From: Spinellus fusiger
Lineage: Eukaryota > Mucoromycota > Mucoromycetes > Mucorales > Phycomycetaceae
Reading direction: 5' to 3'
DNA: 64,000 nucleotides
Assembly: GCA_025094145.1 (NCBI GenBank)
Contig: JALLLS010000005.1
Span: forward strand, 310,001-374,000
Of the stretch, positions 23,196 to 37,020 are shown in pieces (positions within the stretch are counted from its first letter, which is position 1; each line of letters begins with the position of its first letter). A program made the translations under genes and the position numbers. Under the pieces are notes generated by a model. The model did no database searches. It worked only from the letters and a program-made list of their open reading frames with translations, and had not been told where the DNA came from.

Positions 23196-24611
23196 GTTTA
23201 GAAGAAGAAAAAAGAAAAAGAGAGGCTAAAGACAGGCAAACGAAAGAGAGAGAAAAGCCTTAAATAGACGTAGAAAAAAAACCTTTATTTTTCTTATCAA
23301 AATAAGAAATAGATTGTGTATCAGTAGAAATGGTGTTGAGTGCCTTTGTGTACTATGAATGAGCATAAACCCCTCCTTCTGCTAAATGAACCTTCTCCCA
23401 TCTTACCAATCCCCATTTGGTTGCTAAGTAACACACTAGGCAACGTGAGGATGGGCCAACAAAAAAACGGGTCTTTTGTGAAACTCTCATGCATTTTTAA
23501 ATCTCAGAAAAGATGAGTAGGTTTCACATCTTCATTATCCATAGCAACAGACCCATTGACGTCATTGATTTTCTCATCTCCTCTTGATTCTTCCCTCTAT
23601 TTTGGGTGCCAGATTTATAGTAGTTTGACATCACACTTTTCATTTTTGATTATTTCACCCATTGGTGTTCTTTTCTTCTTCTTTATTGATGGGTTCTGTA
23701 TAGAATGGATTCTTTTTTTCCTTTCCTTTTGGCATAAATATCAAATTTAAATTGATCTCATTCTAGGGTGATTCTTCCATAGATACCTTGATTGGTGCAT
23801 TTGCTCATGCATCAGCACATACATGGAACAATGACTGCAAGCCACTTTTTTTTGGAATGTTTCGAGACCCCGCATTTCGGAGATGAGCACATCACTTTAA
23901 AAACAAACAAAGAGTTTGGAGTACCATAGATCCAAGTCTATAGCAAGAGCCGCCCACCTTCAAGACACTCTTGCCAAAACCATTACTAATTAATTACGCA
24001 AACATACTAACTGAAAGAGAAGATGAAACAATCAGAATATACCACAAACACCTATTCATACCTCTCTATTTTCCTGTAGACTCATTTGTTCTCTTGGTAT
24101 CCTCTTTCTCTACTGCAAAGTTCAATGTCAGAACCAACAGAGAAAAGTGAATCCTACAAACCCGTGCACTTTAAACAATCTCTCATATCAAAACAAGATT
24201 AAGCTGGTTTGTAATTTAATTGAATAATGAATCCTATCTTCTTCGGTATCCCAAGATAATCCCAATGTATCCCAAGTTCATAGGCTTGGACACAAGCACA
24301 TAATAAGATATCAGCAATGAGATTGATTGACTTTATTCTCCGATAAATGTATTTTCTCTCTAATAACAGTTATTGACTTTATGCACTATGAATCAATAGA
24401 AAAGATAAAGCAGAAAAAAAAAGGCAGAAACAGAATCTACCCAATGAAACAAAAATAAAGTGAATTCATTCTCGGTTGCTTAGTGAGTATGATGTCAGCA
24501 AAAATTAAAAAAAAAAAAAAAGGTGCGCCGGGGTTTCATTCTCACAGGTTTAACAATTATGCGGGTCTTTTTTCTTTATTTTTTTCGCTCACAATTATAG
24601 ATACGCTTGGC
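23196..24611. promoter_or_regulatory. Divergent control region of sugar porter and PFK-2 gene
   Basis: 1.4 kb between two divergent metabolic genes. It contains a perfect TGACGTCA palindrome (23557-23564), a TATA-like box near 23262 for the sugar porter, and T-rich tracts. A weak ORF at 24483 runs in frame into the PFK-2 start, but its first 43 codons are lysine-rich and derive from a poly-A tract. No other coding frame. Confidence 0.4.
23557..23564. promoter_or_regulatory. CRE-type palindrome TGACGTCA
   Basis: Perfect bZIP-type 8-mer about 360 bp upstream of the sugar porter start. Role inferred from motif only. Confidence 0.35.
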
Positions 24612-27200
<2,589 letters not shown>

Positions 27201-28590
27201 AGAAACTACCTTTGGTGCTCTTGACCTAAATGCTTCTCATTGAGCCTTTGGTTTAGAGTTTTGGAATAAGCTTTTTTTCATATTCTAGTAGGTTGAGATT
27301 TACTATTCATGTTCTCCTTAAAGACTAGTGTCATCTGTAACAAGGAGATGTAGTACTGTTGTAACAATAAAATAGTCCTCTATTGAGTAAGCCTATTCTT
27401 GTCTTGTGAGCTCCGTAAATAGAATAATATACATCACTGGTCTTATCGATCTGTACATACACCGGCCTCTACTGTAGTAATAGGTTCAATCTATGACGTA
27501 TTTTTGGATAGGCACCATGACACTTGAGCCAATTCTCTTTTTCTTTTTATATCTACAGTAGTTGAACTTCAGATTCGGATGATTTTAATAACAATAGTAC
27601 TTGTACTAGTAATAATGAAATATTAATATCAATAACAAACTAATAGTAAATAGTAATAGTAACTAATAATAACAATAATATTCGAACGAAACTAAATATT
27701 TTTCAGATATAATAAACATATTTATTTAGAAATCGCTACTTATTATATGAGTCTATTTTAAGTCCATCTCGTTCTAACATTATCTATCCCAGTAAGATTC
27801 TGTATGTTTGATCCAGTCGACACAGTCATCAAGTGTTACCATCAAACATGACTCAGTAATACGATAGACCACTTTATCTTCCTTTCCCAAAAGACGTCTT
27901 CTCTTCTTAGCTTTTAATCAACATTTCTCTATTGGGTTCAAAAAGAGTGAATAAAGAGGGAGAGATAGGTGTCTGTATTTGTGAGTATTGGTAGCTTCAA
28001 CAACATATTTTGAGTGATATACTCGAAAATCAATACTATCAGAAACATACCTCCATTCACTAGTATTGTTATAGCACTATTCAATAGTGAAAGATGCGTC
28101 TCTTTTATGATTGTACTTTGTCACATTCTTTAAAGATGAACAACACTTTTAGTTTCTATGTTTGTTTAGGCCAAGTATGGAAATATATATTCATTTGAAT
28201 AGGATTCATGATGTATCTATTATTATTATTACTATTCTGATATTGAAAGAGAAAAAAAAACATGTAGCTTGTGTTGGCATTATTACTACACACCTAAAGA
28301 TTTTTGGGATGTAGAAGTAAATACACGGACAATAAAATCACACTATTATTCTAATTGGCTAATGTGTTTAAAAAGTGTTATTGCTGTTTAAATGAGCTAT
28401 TTCAAACTCTGTCTGCCGATTCTAGCAATAGCTTTACTATTTTCTGAGAAAAGTGGTACATTTTTGGGGAAATTATAGTATAGAAATGCATTATAGTTCA
28501 AAGACTTATGTGTATCTTGGTTTAGTACAGAGATAACTACACCGGATTCCTTTTATGATGTTTTGGTGGGTCGGATACTACTAGCTAACC
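27201..28590. other. Gene-free AT-rich spacer
   Basis: Contains AAT/ATA simple-sequence runs (27590-27690) and no coding frame. A short segment at 28285-28320 resembles the terminal block of repeat R1. Confidence 0.5.
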
Positions 28591-28600
28591 GTTTGTCTGA

Positions 28601-28969
28601 TTACTGTTGATTAAAGCTCGAAAGCTTCATTCTAAGAAATGATATTAAACTATTGACATTCTGGTTTTCTACATCAGGAGTACCTTCATTTGAATAATAG
28701 TTATTCAACACTGAGGTAACTATGACTCTCTCCCCGAGATCTTCTTGCAATTTTTGGAACCAGGGAAGAAAGTATTTGGCAAGTACATTAATATACTTGT
28801 CTTGATCAACTAATCCCTCCAAGATTGTAAGAGGTCTTACACTCTCACACCAAAAGCAGTCCCAAACCATGACCCAATCCTTGCCATACTTGTATGTTTG
28901 CTGTATATGACATCCCTTATACCTGTTACTTTCCTTCCTGATTACTCTAGTCCCTTTATTACTGTCCAC
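28601..28969 (-). pseudogene. Tc1-like transposase fragment
   Basis: An open frame of about 120 codons with Tc1/mariner DDE-region character (KYGKDWVMVWDCF, PLTILEGLVDQDKYINVLAKYFLPWFQKL) but missing the N-terminal DNA-binding part and the final catalytic Glu region. No TIRs found. Confidence 0.6.
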
Positions 28970-29089
28970 AACTGTAGAATAAAAATAAAAACCAGTGTGC
29001 TATCTACTCACTCTTGCATGGGACTGTATGCCTCACCAATATGATAATATTTTTTATTCTTTGGTCTTATTATTATTTTGTTATCTATC

Positions 29090-30720
29090 ACAGAGACGAT
29101 TAAATTGATACTTAACTTCTTGTCGAGATAAGCATAAATAAGCAAGGTAATGTGTTATTATTAACAAAGAGAAACAATAGAAAGAAGTGATAGACAACAC
29201 CAAAGGCTATTATGAAAGTAAAAAGTTAAGCAATGTCTTCATCTTGATGTGAGTTCATTGTATTCCACAAGACATAGTACTGACTCTGCTTCTAATAGAT
29301 GGTATCTGGCGTGTTATTCTCAAGACAATTATGAAGTACAAGGTAGGCATATCATTTCTCTTGATTGAATCATTACCAAGACACTCGTTGTGTTATTAGA
29401 TAAATTAATACTCTTGTCAAGTCAGGCCCAGGTAGTCCTTTTCCTTTTATACTGTCTAGGGTGTATTCCCGAGCATAGTTATCTATCTCCCAAGGATAGA
29501 TCATTAGGCTTTTAGGGTATAGGTTCTATTGCTATAAGAAGTGTGCCTATAACATCAGCAGCTACAGTTATAATATATCATTAGCTATACTATTATAATA
29601 AACAATTTTATTCATAAACACTATATTCTATTAATAATACAATTTGATAGTAAGGTATTCTAAAAAAGTTAATAATAATTTAGATGTGTGATAAAGTTCA
29701 CTAAAGTTATCAACAGGACTACTAGAGAGATGAATTGGTAGTAGTTCGGTCTCTAACAGGGACGACGAAATAGAGTTTTGACACAAAGTCAGGCAAAAGG
29801 GGATCCAAGGGGTACGGGAGCGGAGACACAACACACGATTTGAGCACAACGGGTAACTAGGCAACTATTCTTTAAGCAATCCTTACTTCTCTCAACAGTT
29901 CCAACGATACTTAACGTTAACAAAAAGGTCGATCCTTTATTAGATGTTCAGATAATGTGATTTTTATACACTGTTTTTCTTTTGTTGTTAGCTATATAAT
30001 TTTATCTCATGCACCTCCAACGCCGTGCATGCATGGCAAAACGTCGACTATCCATACTATAGCCGAAGCTATATCACAGATATTCGTAAACCTTTGATTT
30101 TAAACACAGTTCCATAAAAGGGCAAAATCGCGTCGTGTCGTAAAAGAAAGATATCATCGCTTAAAGGCCATGTAATGTCGGGCACGAGGGAACTTAATGG
30201 AGACACGTAGGACCTTGAGGGGCTGGCTACTGACACAGGTAAGGAGATGTAAGAAAAGGGTGTGGGGATGGTTTCGCAGGTGCGAGGGTATAGAAATAAG
30301 GTAGGGTACTGGTGATGACACCAACAAAGAAGGGGACAGAGAACGAACAGGTTTTTAGTGGGTGTGTGGCACCTTGTGTGGACACAACTCAGAACCAACG
30401 AAAAGGAAAGAGACACAAAGGGAACAGGTTGGGAACAGGAAACAGTCAACTACCAAAGTCTTTATAGCCTATATTGCTTGTTTATACTTCCTGGCAGCTA
30501 CTCGGATCAAGGTCTGTTTTATTGAAGAGGTAGTAAACTATACTTTTTATACCAGTTGCTATTTTATTCCCTATGACGTGGGGTTTTTGCTACTTATCAT
30601 TGCAAACGTACTTCCCACCAAACCTCCAAGAAGATTGGGCGGTCACACCACACCATCTCACAGCCAGAAAATCTTTGGTGTGTAGGTACAAAAACTACAG
30701 TGGCTTTCTAGAATCTTAAG
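29090..30720 (-). repeat. Dispersed repeat R1, copy 2, interrupted by a solo LTR
   Basis: Inverted counterpart of 18045-18660. Homology covers 29090-29690 and, after extra sequence, 30060-30170 plus 30663-30690; the solo LTR at 30171-30662 interrupts the last block. The segment 29700-29875 is itself repeated at 46810-46985. No intact ORF. Confidence 0.7.
30171..30662 (+). mobile_element. Solo LTR 1 (492 bp)
   Basis: Begins TGTAATGTCGGGCAC and ends CATCTCACA; 4-bp target duplication GCCA on both sides. Homologous along its length to solo LTR 2 at 42816-43304 in the same orientation. No internal retroelement sequence is attached. The uninterrupted target exists at about 18085 in repeat R1 copy 1. 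Confidence 0.8.
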
Positions 30721-32582
30721 TATTTTTTGCATTCCGATATGCTTCTGTAATAGGAAATACTTATTATTTGTCATAAAAACATACATTAAACACACAGTAA
30801 AGACTTGATAATTGGATTAAGTATATAAAAGTTCAATAGGATAATATATACAAGTTTATTGGGAGAAAACCTCAATATTTGGTGTTTCTACTCTTGGCCT
30901 CTATCACAGTCTTGCATCTCCGATGCATGCTTGAGATGAGACCATCTGTAGTGTCCTTGAGAATCTTCTCCCAATCTTCTAACAATATCACCTCCAGATC
31001 TTGCTGACTACTTCCTGGTATCATCTTCTTCCTAGTGAACTTTTCAGGTTCCTCCTATATATGCTATATGGGGACCAAATAAAGGTTTTATGAGGGTCAC
31101 CTCTCCATAGAACCAATGCCCTCATTTGCCTTTCACATCTTGGATTCTCTACTCTTATGGCATCTGGCATTGTCCTATTGAAGAACTTAATCCACTTCTG
31201 GAATCAGTGATTTGATTCGAGCCAGATAAGGACAGTAATTATCCTTTAAGATACCGATGTATCTTTTTGCTGTCTACACTGCCTTTCACAGGCACCAACT
31301 CTCCGACACCTTTAACAGAAAATGAACCCCACACCATCACACTGTCACCTCTAAACTTTCTGGTGGACTTGAAATTATTTGATAGCAGTTCTTTTTTTCC
31401 CTTGTACCACTCTGGTATGGTTGTTGGTTCTCATCAGCCGGTACTTTGACTCATCGGACTAGATGGCTGTCTTTCAGTCTTCTTCTGCCCAGTGGAAGTG
31501 AGCTTTGGCTCAAGCAAATTTCAATTTCTTGTGTTTAACGCTGAGAGAAAGTTTATTAATCACCCTTTAAGACAGGCCAAGATTTTTCATCATTTTTATG
31601 AAACTGTTCATAAACACTTATGGAGTCGTCTGCTTGTGAGGTTGATACATTGTCTGAAATGAGTCCCTTGATAATTTGAGTGAAACCTCTCTATTGTCTC
31701 TCTTATTAAGAATATAATTACTCTCAGAGTTTTTTTTGGCCTTGAAGCATCCAGTTTTTTCTTATTTATTTTTTTACAATACAGGAAGTTAACTGCCTGA
31801 TAAATCTAAACCTAACAGAAATGACAACATGGGTAGTGTAATTATTCAGACAAGTAAAAAGTAGCGAGACTGAACAATGATTTTTATTAAGTGGAGAGAG
31901 GTTTATTATTTATACTTTTTGTGGGTGCTTATCCTTCAGTGATATTCTATCTTTTGGTAGTTAACGATTAGTCCATGGCATGACTTATTGATAGATGCAA
32001 CCATATGGTTAGTGTAAATTATCTATCCTATGGTAGATTACATAGGTGGAGCCTTATGGTTGTTTCATTGGATAAGCACACAATTATAGAGTCATCAATT
32101 ATGTGTCCTCAGTTTAATTGACTTTGATAGGTTATTAATATCTACTAGGGATTTATAGATGATAGCAACTCTTAATAAGTGTCCAATGGTACACTGAGCT
32201 TAGAAGGTGATTTGTAGTTACAACCAATTAGTGGGATGATACAGAGATGTACTATGGTACTTGTATGCACTCAGGCTTTCATATAGTATTCTGAATGTCA
32301 TAGAACACTACTCGTGTTGACCAATTCGTGGAAGAGCTTTGGATTGAAGTCGGAACATGACAAGTGGTACCATTTACAGTGACCTCATGGGCAATGAGAC
32401 AACAAGTGAAGCCGTTAATATTTTTTTATTTCTGAGAATTTTAGGGTGGTTTCCAGTGTGTTTAGATAGGTTAGACATTATAGTGGAGAAGCTATAAATA
32501 AAAAATGTTTAATAAGAAAAAAAATTAAGGGTAAAGCTATAGTCTGTATTTAAAATCTACCTAAAATTCTAGCAAGCTACTG
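30698..32582 (-). mobile_element. Decayed Tc1-like element 1 with nested LTR
   Basis: Termini CAGTGGCTTTC and AGCAAGCTACTG are flanked by TA. The interior aligns throughout with the 1343-bp copy at 48080-49422, same orientation, but has many stops and indels. A solo LTR (31829-32357) is inserted in the transposase 5' region; without it the length is about 1.36 kb. Confidence 0.75.
31829..32357 (-). mobile_element. Solo LTR 3 nested in Tc1-like element
   Basis: About 530 bp homologous (inverted) to the LTR at 40738-41550. It is flanked by TGACAA on both sides (31822-31827 and 32358-32363), which fits a 5-6 bp target duplication inside the transposase gene. The minus-strand start is TGTTCCGACTTCAATC. 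No internal region attached. Confidence 0.65.
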
Positions 32583-32599
32583 TATATTCGAAAAATAAT

Positions 32600-34030
32600 G
32601 AATGATTTACAATTTATTTTCTATACTTGAATCCAAATATATACTATATATATATATATATAGTATATATTAAATAAAAATAATTCATAAACAAAATTTT
32701 ATCTCCTATAATACTTTTTTTGTTAGGACATAAGAAGTGTGTTGCAATATTATCCCATAAAGACAATCATGTTGACTTTGCATAAATTTTGTGCCACAGT
32801 CACACCCAATTCAATTGAATACTTGCCTAGAATTTAATAATAATAAAAACTCTTTTTTTCTTCTTCCAAATATTATTAAACCAACACAATATGTCAGATA
32901 GATATTCAAAAATTCAAATTTATGAAGAATATGATAAGACAAAAGATAAAGAATGGTGAGGAATTTATTACCTGTTGAAGATTCAGGTTGATGTTGACTG
33001 TGACTGTGGGTGTAGTTGAGATAAAAGCACTAATGGTTTAAAATAGTATTAAGAACATTAAATGGTGTATTCAATTATTTTGTTTAAAGAGTCATGAAAA
33101 ACCTAAAAAAAATGAATGAGAGGAACCTTGGACACTTGAAAAGTGTTATTAGAAAAGGTTCATTTGCCCCATATAATCAACTGAAATTAGAAATGTTCAA
33201 GTTTGAGGTTAATGTATGTAAAAACATCAGTATCAGCTACTGTAATCAGTCAGTGTTCAGATATTTTTTGTAGACCACAAGGCAGCCTTAACCGAGAAAA
33301 CACAAGGAGAAATAACTTGGCTGGGCTAAGGAATATGTCGGTTGGATGAATGATCAGTGGAGAGGTGTCATCATAAAAGTTTGAGAACGTTATGATCTTA
33401 GTCATAGTATTCCAACAACAAGGTTTGGTAGCGGTAGTGTCATGCTTTGGAGCTGTTTTTTTTGGGCAGGTGGATCTGGCCCGTGAGTATTTATTAATAG
33501 TACTGTAAATCAAGACGAATAAATCAAAATCATGGCTGGTGAGTTCCATTCTTGATTCATGAAATTGCACCAGAAAGGAAGACGGTGAGTTTTTGTTATA
33601 AGAAAAGGGTGCTAGTTGTCATACTGAGGCCTATGCTAGAAGGTGGAAAGAGACAAATCAAATTAGGAGCTTTGATCACTAGTCCCCACAAAGTCCCGAC
33701 TTGAACCCAGTTGAACACATCTGGTATGCCCTGAAAATACAAACAGAAGAAACAAGGGTATCTATTACAAATGCAGAAGGTTTGAAGGATCTACTTTAGA
33801 AGAATGGGAGAAATTTAGTGTTGAACTTGCATAACGATGAGTTCAAAGTATGACGTACAGATGCCAGGCCATAGTTTTTACCAAAAGAGTTCATACGAAA
33901 TACTAATTGTATTATTATTTTAATTCTCGACAAACAAAGATGTTGTGCTTTAGTATATTTAAGTTTGGAGTTCTTGGATCAATTGTGAAGTGTTTTATTT
34001 GATGTTCAACATGTCTTATATACTTTGTCT
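32600..34030 (+). pseudogene. Degenerate Tc1-like element 2
   Basis: Plus-strand remnants of a Tc1/mariner transposase are readable across several frames, including FGSGSVMLW-like, a GLGP-like region and a SPDLNPVEHIW-like catalytic-Glu block near 33690-33730. No continuous frame remains and the TIRs are not clear. Confidence 0.6.
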
Positions 34031-34059
34031 TAAAATATATTTTTAAAATAATTATATTT

Positions 34060-34420
34060 AATAGAGTGTAGCTGTATATTCTACTTATTTGTTATAAAAA
34101 TATACATTCAATATACAATAGAGACCTCAAACTTATATAAGAAATATAATGCCAACAAGATAATAGATGCAATTTTATTAGACAAAAGGTCTTAGTATTA
34201 AGTACTGCCACTGTTTGGTTCAATGACAGTCTTGAATTTCCGAGGTATGCCCTCCATGAGGCTGTTGATCTAACTTTATTTGTGTCTTTTTCCAATAAAG
34301 TAACAGAGAAGCCTCTAAATCTTTGATAGTACCTTGAGCAGTCATCTTTCTGTGAAACACAATCTATTTATTGAATCATCCCAGAAAGGTACCTTTCCTT
34401 TAATACCTAAAAAAAATATC
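34060..34420 (-). pseudogene. Tc1-like 3'-end fragment
   Basis: Resembles the terminal 350 bp of the element at 48080-49422 (ttgttataaaaatatacatt, acaatagagacctc, then a TVIEPNSGST-like decayed tail). Truncated. Confidence 0.5.
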
Positions 34421-34689
34421 AACCTACCTCTCGAGATATTTTTCTTATCTCCCTCGGTGAGGATGAACTTAATCATGGCACCTTTCTCAGCCTAGGAGTA
34501 AACTAGTGTCTACATACAATAATCTTTTATTATATATCCTTTTTGTCTATAGTGTAGAATGAAACATAAATAAAGGTACAGTCACACACAATTAGTAAAT
34601 ATATGATTTTTCTTTTCTAAAGTACTGAGAAGAAACATGAGTTATACATGAAAAGTCTGAGACCTCAAAACACATATTAATGACCTCAA

Positions 34690-35860
34690 ATTCAACACAA
34701 AGTTGGTTTAAAATGTGGTTCTTTATATTAATATATACTGTCTAATACCTTGTTGGGCCACTTTTGGCATCAATAACTGCCTGGAAGCAATCCTTTATTA
34801 ATCCCACTAAACGTTCGGAACTATCAACGTGAATATATCCCCAAGCTTCTTCTAAATCTGTCTTGAACTCATCTATATTCTTGATGCTGAGCCTTCTTTA
34901 TTGATAAGCTTATCAAGACAGCTCCAGAGATGTTCAATAGGGTGGAGATCAAGGTTTTGAGTGGGCCAGAATTCAGAGCCCCTAATTTGATTTGTCTCTT
35001 CCCACCATCTGGCCTCATCTTCTTGAAATATAAAGTCCCTATCATCTTTCTCGTTCAATTCAATGAATCATGACAGAAATTTTTCTGCCAAAATATTGAC
35101 GTGTGTGTCTTGATTTACACTGCCATCAATAATTACCGAGGGCCCAAATCCACCAGCACAGAGACAGCTCCAAAATATTATGCTACCTTTTCCCTGTTTT
35201 GTTATAGTTACAATATGATCAGCCTTATATCTTTCTCCAATCTTTCTCATCAATCTTACTCCTCCCCGATAAACTTTTACTTTAAACTGTGACCCATCAG
35301 ATAATACAGCATCTCTCCAGTCCTCAGGGGTCTAATTAACCTGTTCCTTTGACCAAAGAAGTCTTTTCTTTATATTTTCTTTAGATAGTCTTGGCTTGTG
35401 TGCTGAAAATTAATCATCAAACACAATCTGGTGTATGTATCTGATTAATGTTGTTCTACAGATGGTTATCTCATAGGATTTAAGTTCTAATCTATGTAGT
35501 TATAAGAGGCAAATGGGTTGACTCTTAAAATGACCTTAAGTTGTCTGAGGTCTCTCTCGTTGAGTTTTTTTAGTGCAACAGAACGAGGCTTTGGTACATG
35601 TGTATCAGTAGTCTTGATTCTACTAATGATCTTCTGGACAGAAGACTTGTTAATGTCAATGACCTTTAAAATTTTACTCATAGAGTAATCTTTTAAGCCA
35701 GTAAACACCTTAGTACTCTCTTCAAGCTTATTATAAACTATATAGTTTTTTAGTTGAAGATTCTGAGTTTGAAATTTGAGATTGTTTAATCGAATGTGAT
35801 TCTGTAGTAAAAAATAAAAATAAAAAAGATGAATCATGTTTAGAATTGTATAGATTCTGG
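34690..35860 (-). pseudogene. Degenerate Tc1-like element, second subfamily
   Basis: Minus-strand pieces read N-terminal helix-turn-helix (LKDYSMSKILKVIDINKSS at about 35700), catalytic core (GKGSIIFWSCLCAGGFGPSV at about 35180) and DLHPIEHLW near 34930. Frames are broken by several stops. A start tail in the 3' region, caccttgttgggcc-like, differs from the CAGTGGC subfamily. Confidence 0.6.
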
Positions 35861-35949
35861 AGTCATATAATTACTAATTTTGTGTGGCTATATATAAAGT
35901 GCCCAAATAATGTAGCCGACTGTTTTAAATTTATATTTCTTTTTTTAGT

Positions 35950-36680
35950 TTTGTGGTTTATCTTAATAGTGTTATAATTTCATGAATTCATTAGCTAAAG
36001 ACGTAAGAGTTTCAATAGATACACAGAATGGTGTTTAAGATACATAATAGTGGTTTTATTACAAAGTTATTCAATAACCACTGTGGCCACTTTTGGCATC
36101 TATCATTTACTAGCATCTCCGCCCCATACTTGCAATGAGGGTGTCTGTTGCTTCTTTCGATATTTTACCCCATTCTAGGATTAGGGCAGCCTCAAAATAT
36201 TATTTGGTGGTATATACCCTTCTATCCTTCCTAATGATATTCTTGAGTTGGGCCCACAGATGCTTAATTGGATTGAGATCGAGACTATGTGAGGGTTAGT
36301 AAAGAGTCATAACTATACCATTTTCTGCCTTCCATTATCGATTCTTCTTAATTATATGATTTCTATTCTTTTCCCGTTGTAGGCATTAACTGACTCCAGG
36401 GTTCAGGAGAGAGAGGATCACATGAGTTCATGGCAGTACACTTCTCCCAAGACATCAGTGTACCTGTCGGAGTTTATAACAATATTCACTACGATTCATC
36501 TCTCAATATCCCCTCAACTAAAGTAGCTTCATTCCATCACTCCATCACCTTCAAAATTCCTTACTTCCAGAAAATCTTGGGATCAAAGGCAATAACACAA
36601 TGACTTATGACTCTTTACTCCTTTATAAAGGCATTATCTCAATCTAACTAAGCATCCTCAGACTTAATTAAAGAATATCA
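35950..36680 (-). repeat. Decayed Tc1-like fragment, repeated at 62050-62650
   Basis: Direct, diverged match to 62050-62650 (shared gttataa.ttcatgaattcatta, taaccaccat/ctg, cttctgtcctt, cagtaactgactcca.agttcagg). The content resembles the end of a transposase: the minus strand near 36270 reads a decayed SPDLNPI block. Confidence 0.55.
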
Positions 36681-37020
36681 TTAATAGGGACATGAGGTTA
36701 TTCTATTAGACATAAGATAAAGCTTATTAAAGTACTTTAATGTGAGTAAAATATCAAAAGTAATAGATACCCTTATTGCTAGTATGGGGCGGAGATGCTA
36801 GTCTGTGATTAATGCCAAAGACTGTTAGTAATTACCCAACACTACAATAAATCCCCTTATATGTATTAGAATCACTATTTTATTCATGCATTGAAAATTT
36901 ATATTTAAATCTAAGGAATTTATAAATTGATAACACTATCAAGATAAATAATATAGATATAAAGAAGATTTGTGTTTAGAAAAAAATTAGTTTTTCCCTA
37001 TCCTTTTAGATAATTAGACT

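Noticed and set aside
24483..24611. Upstream extension of PFK-2 to 24483
   Set aside because: The extension is a lysine run from poly-A plus non-conserved residues; ATG 24612 is followed by the charged regulatory extension and is preferred.
30069..30449. 126-codon minus-strand ORF
   Set aside because: It lies almost wholly inside solo LTR 1, is not conserved as a frame in LTR 2, and has low-complexity composition.
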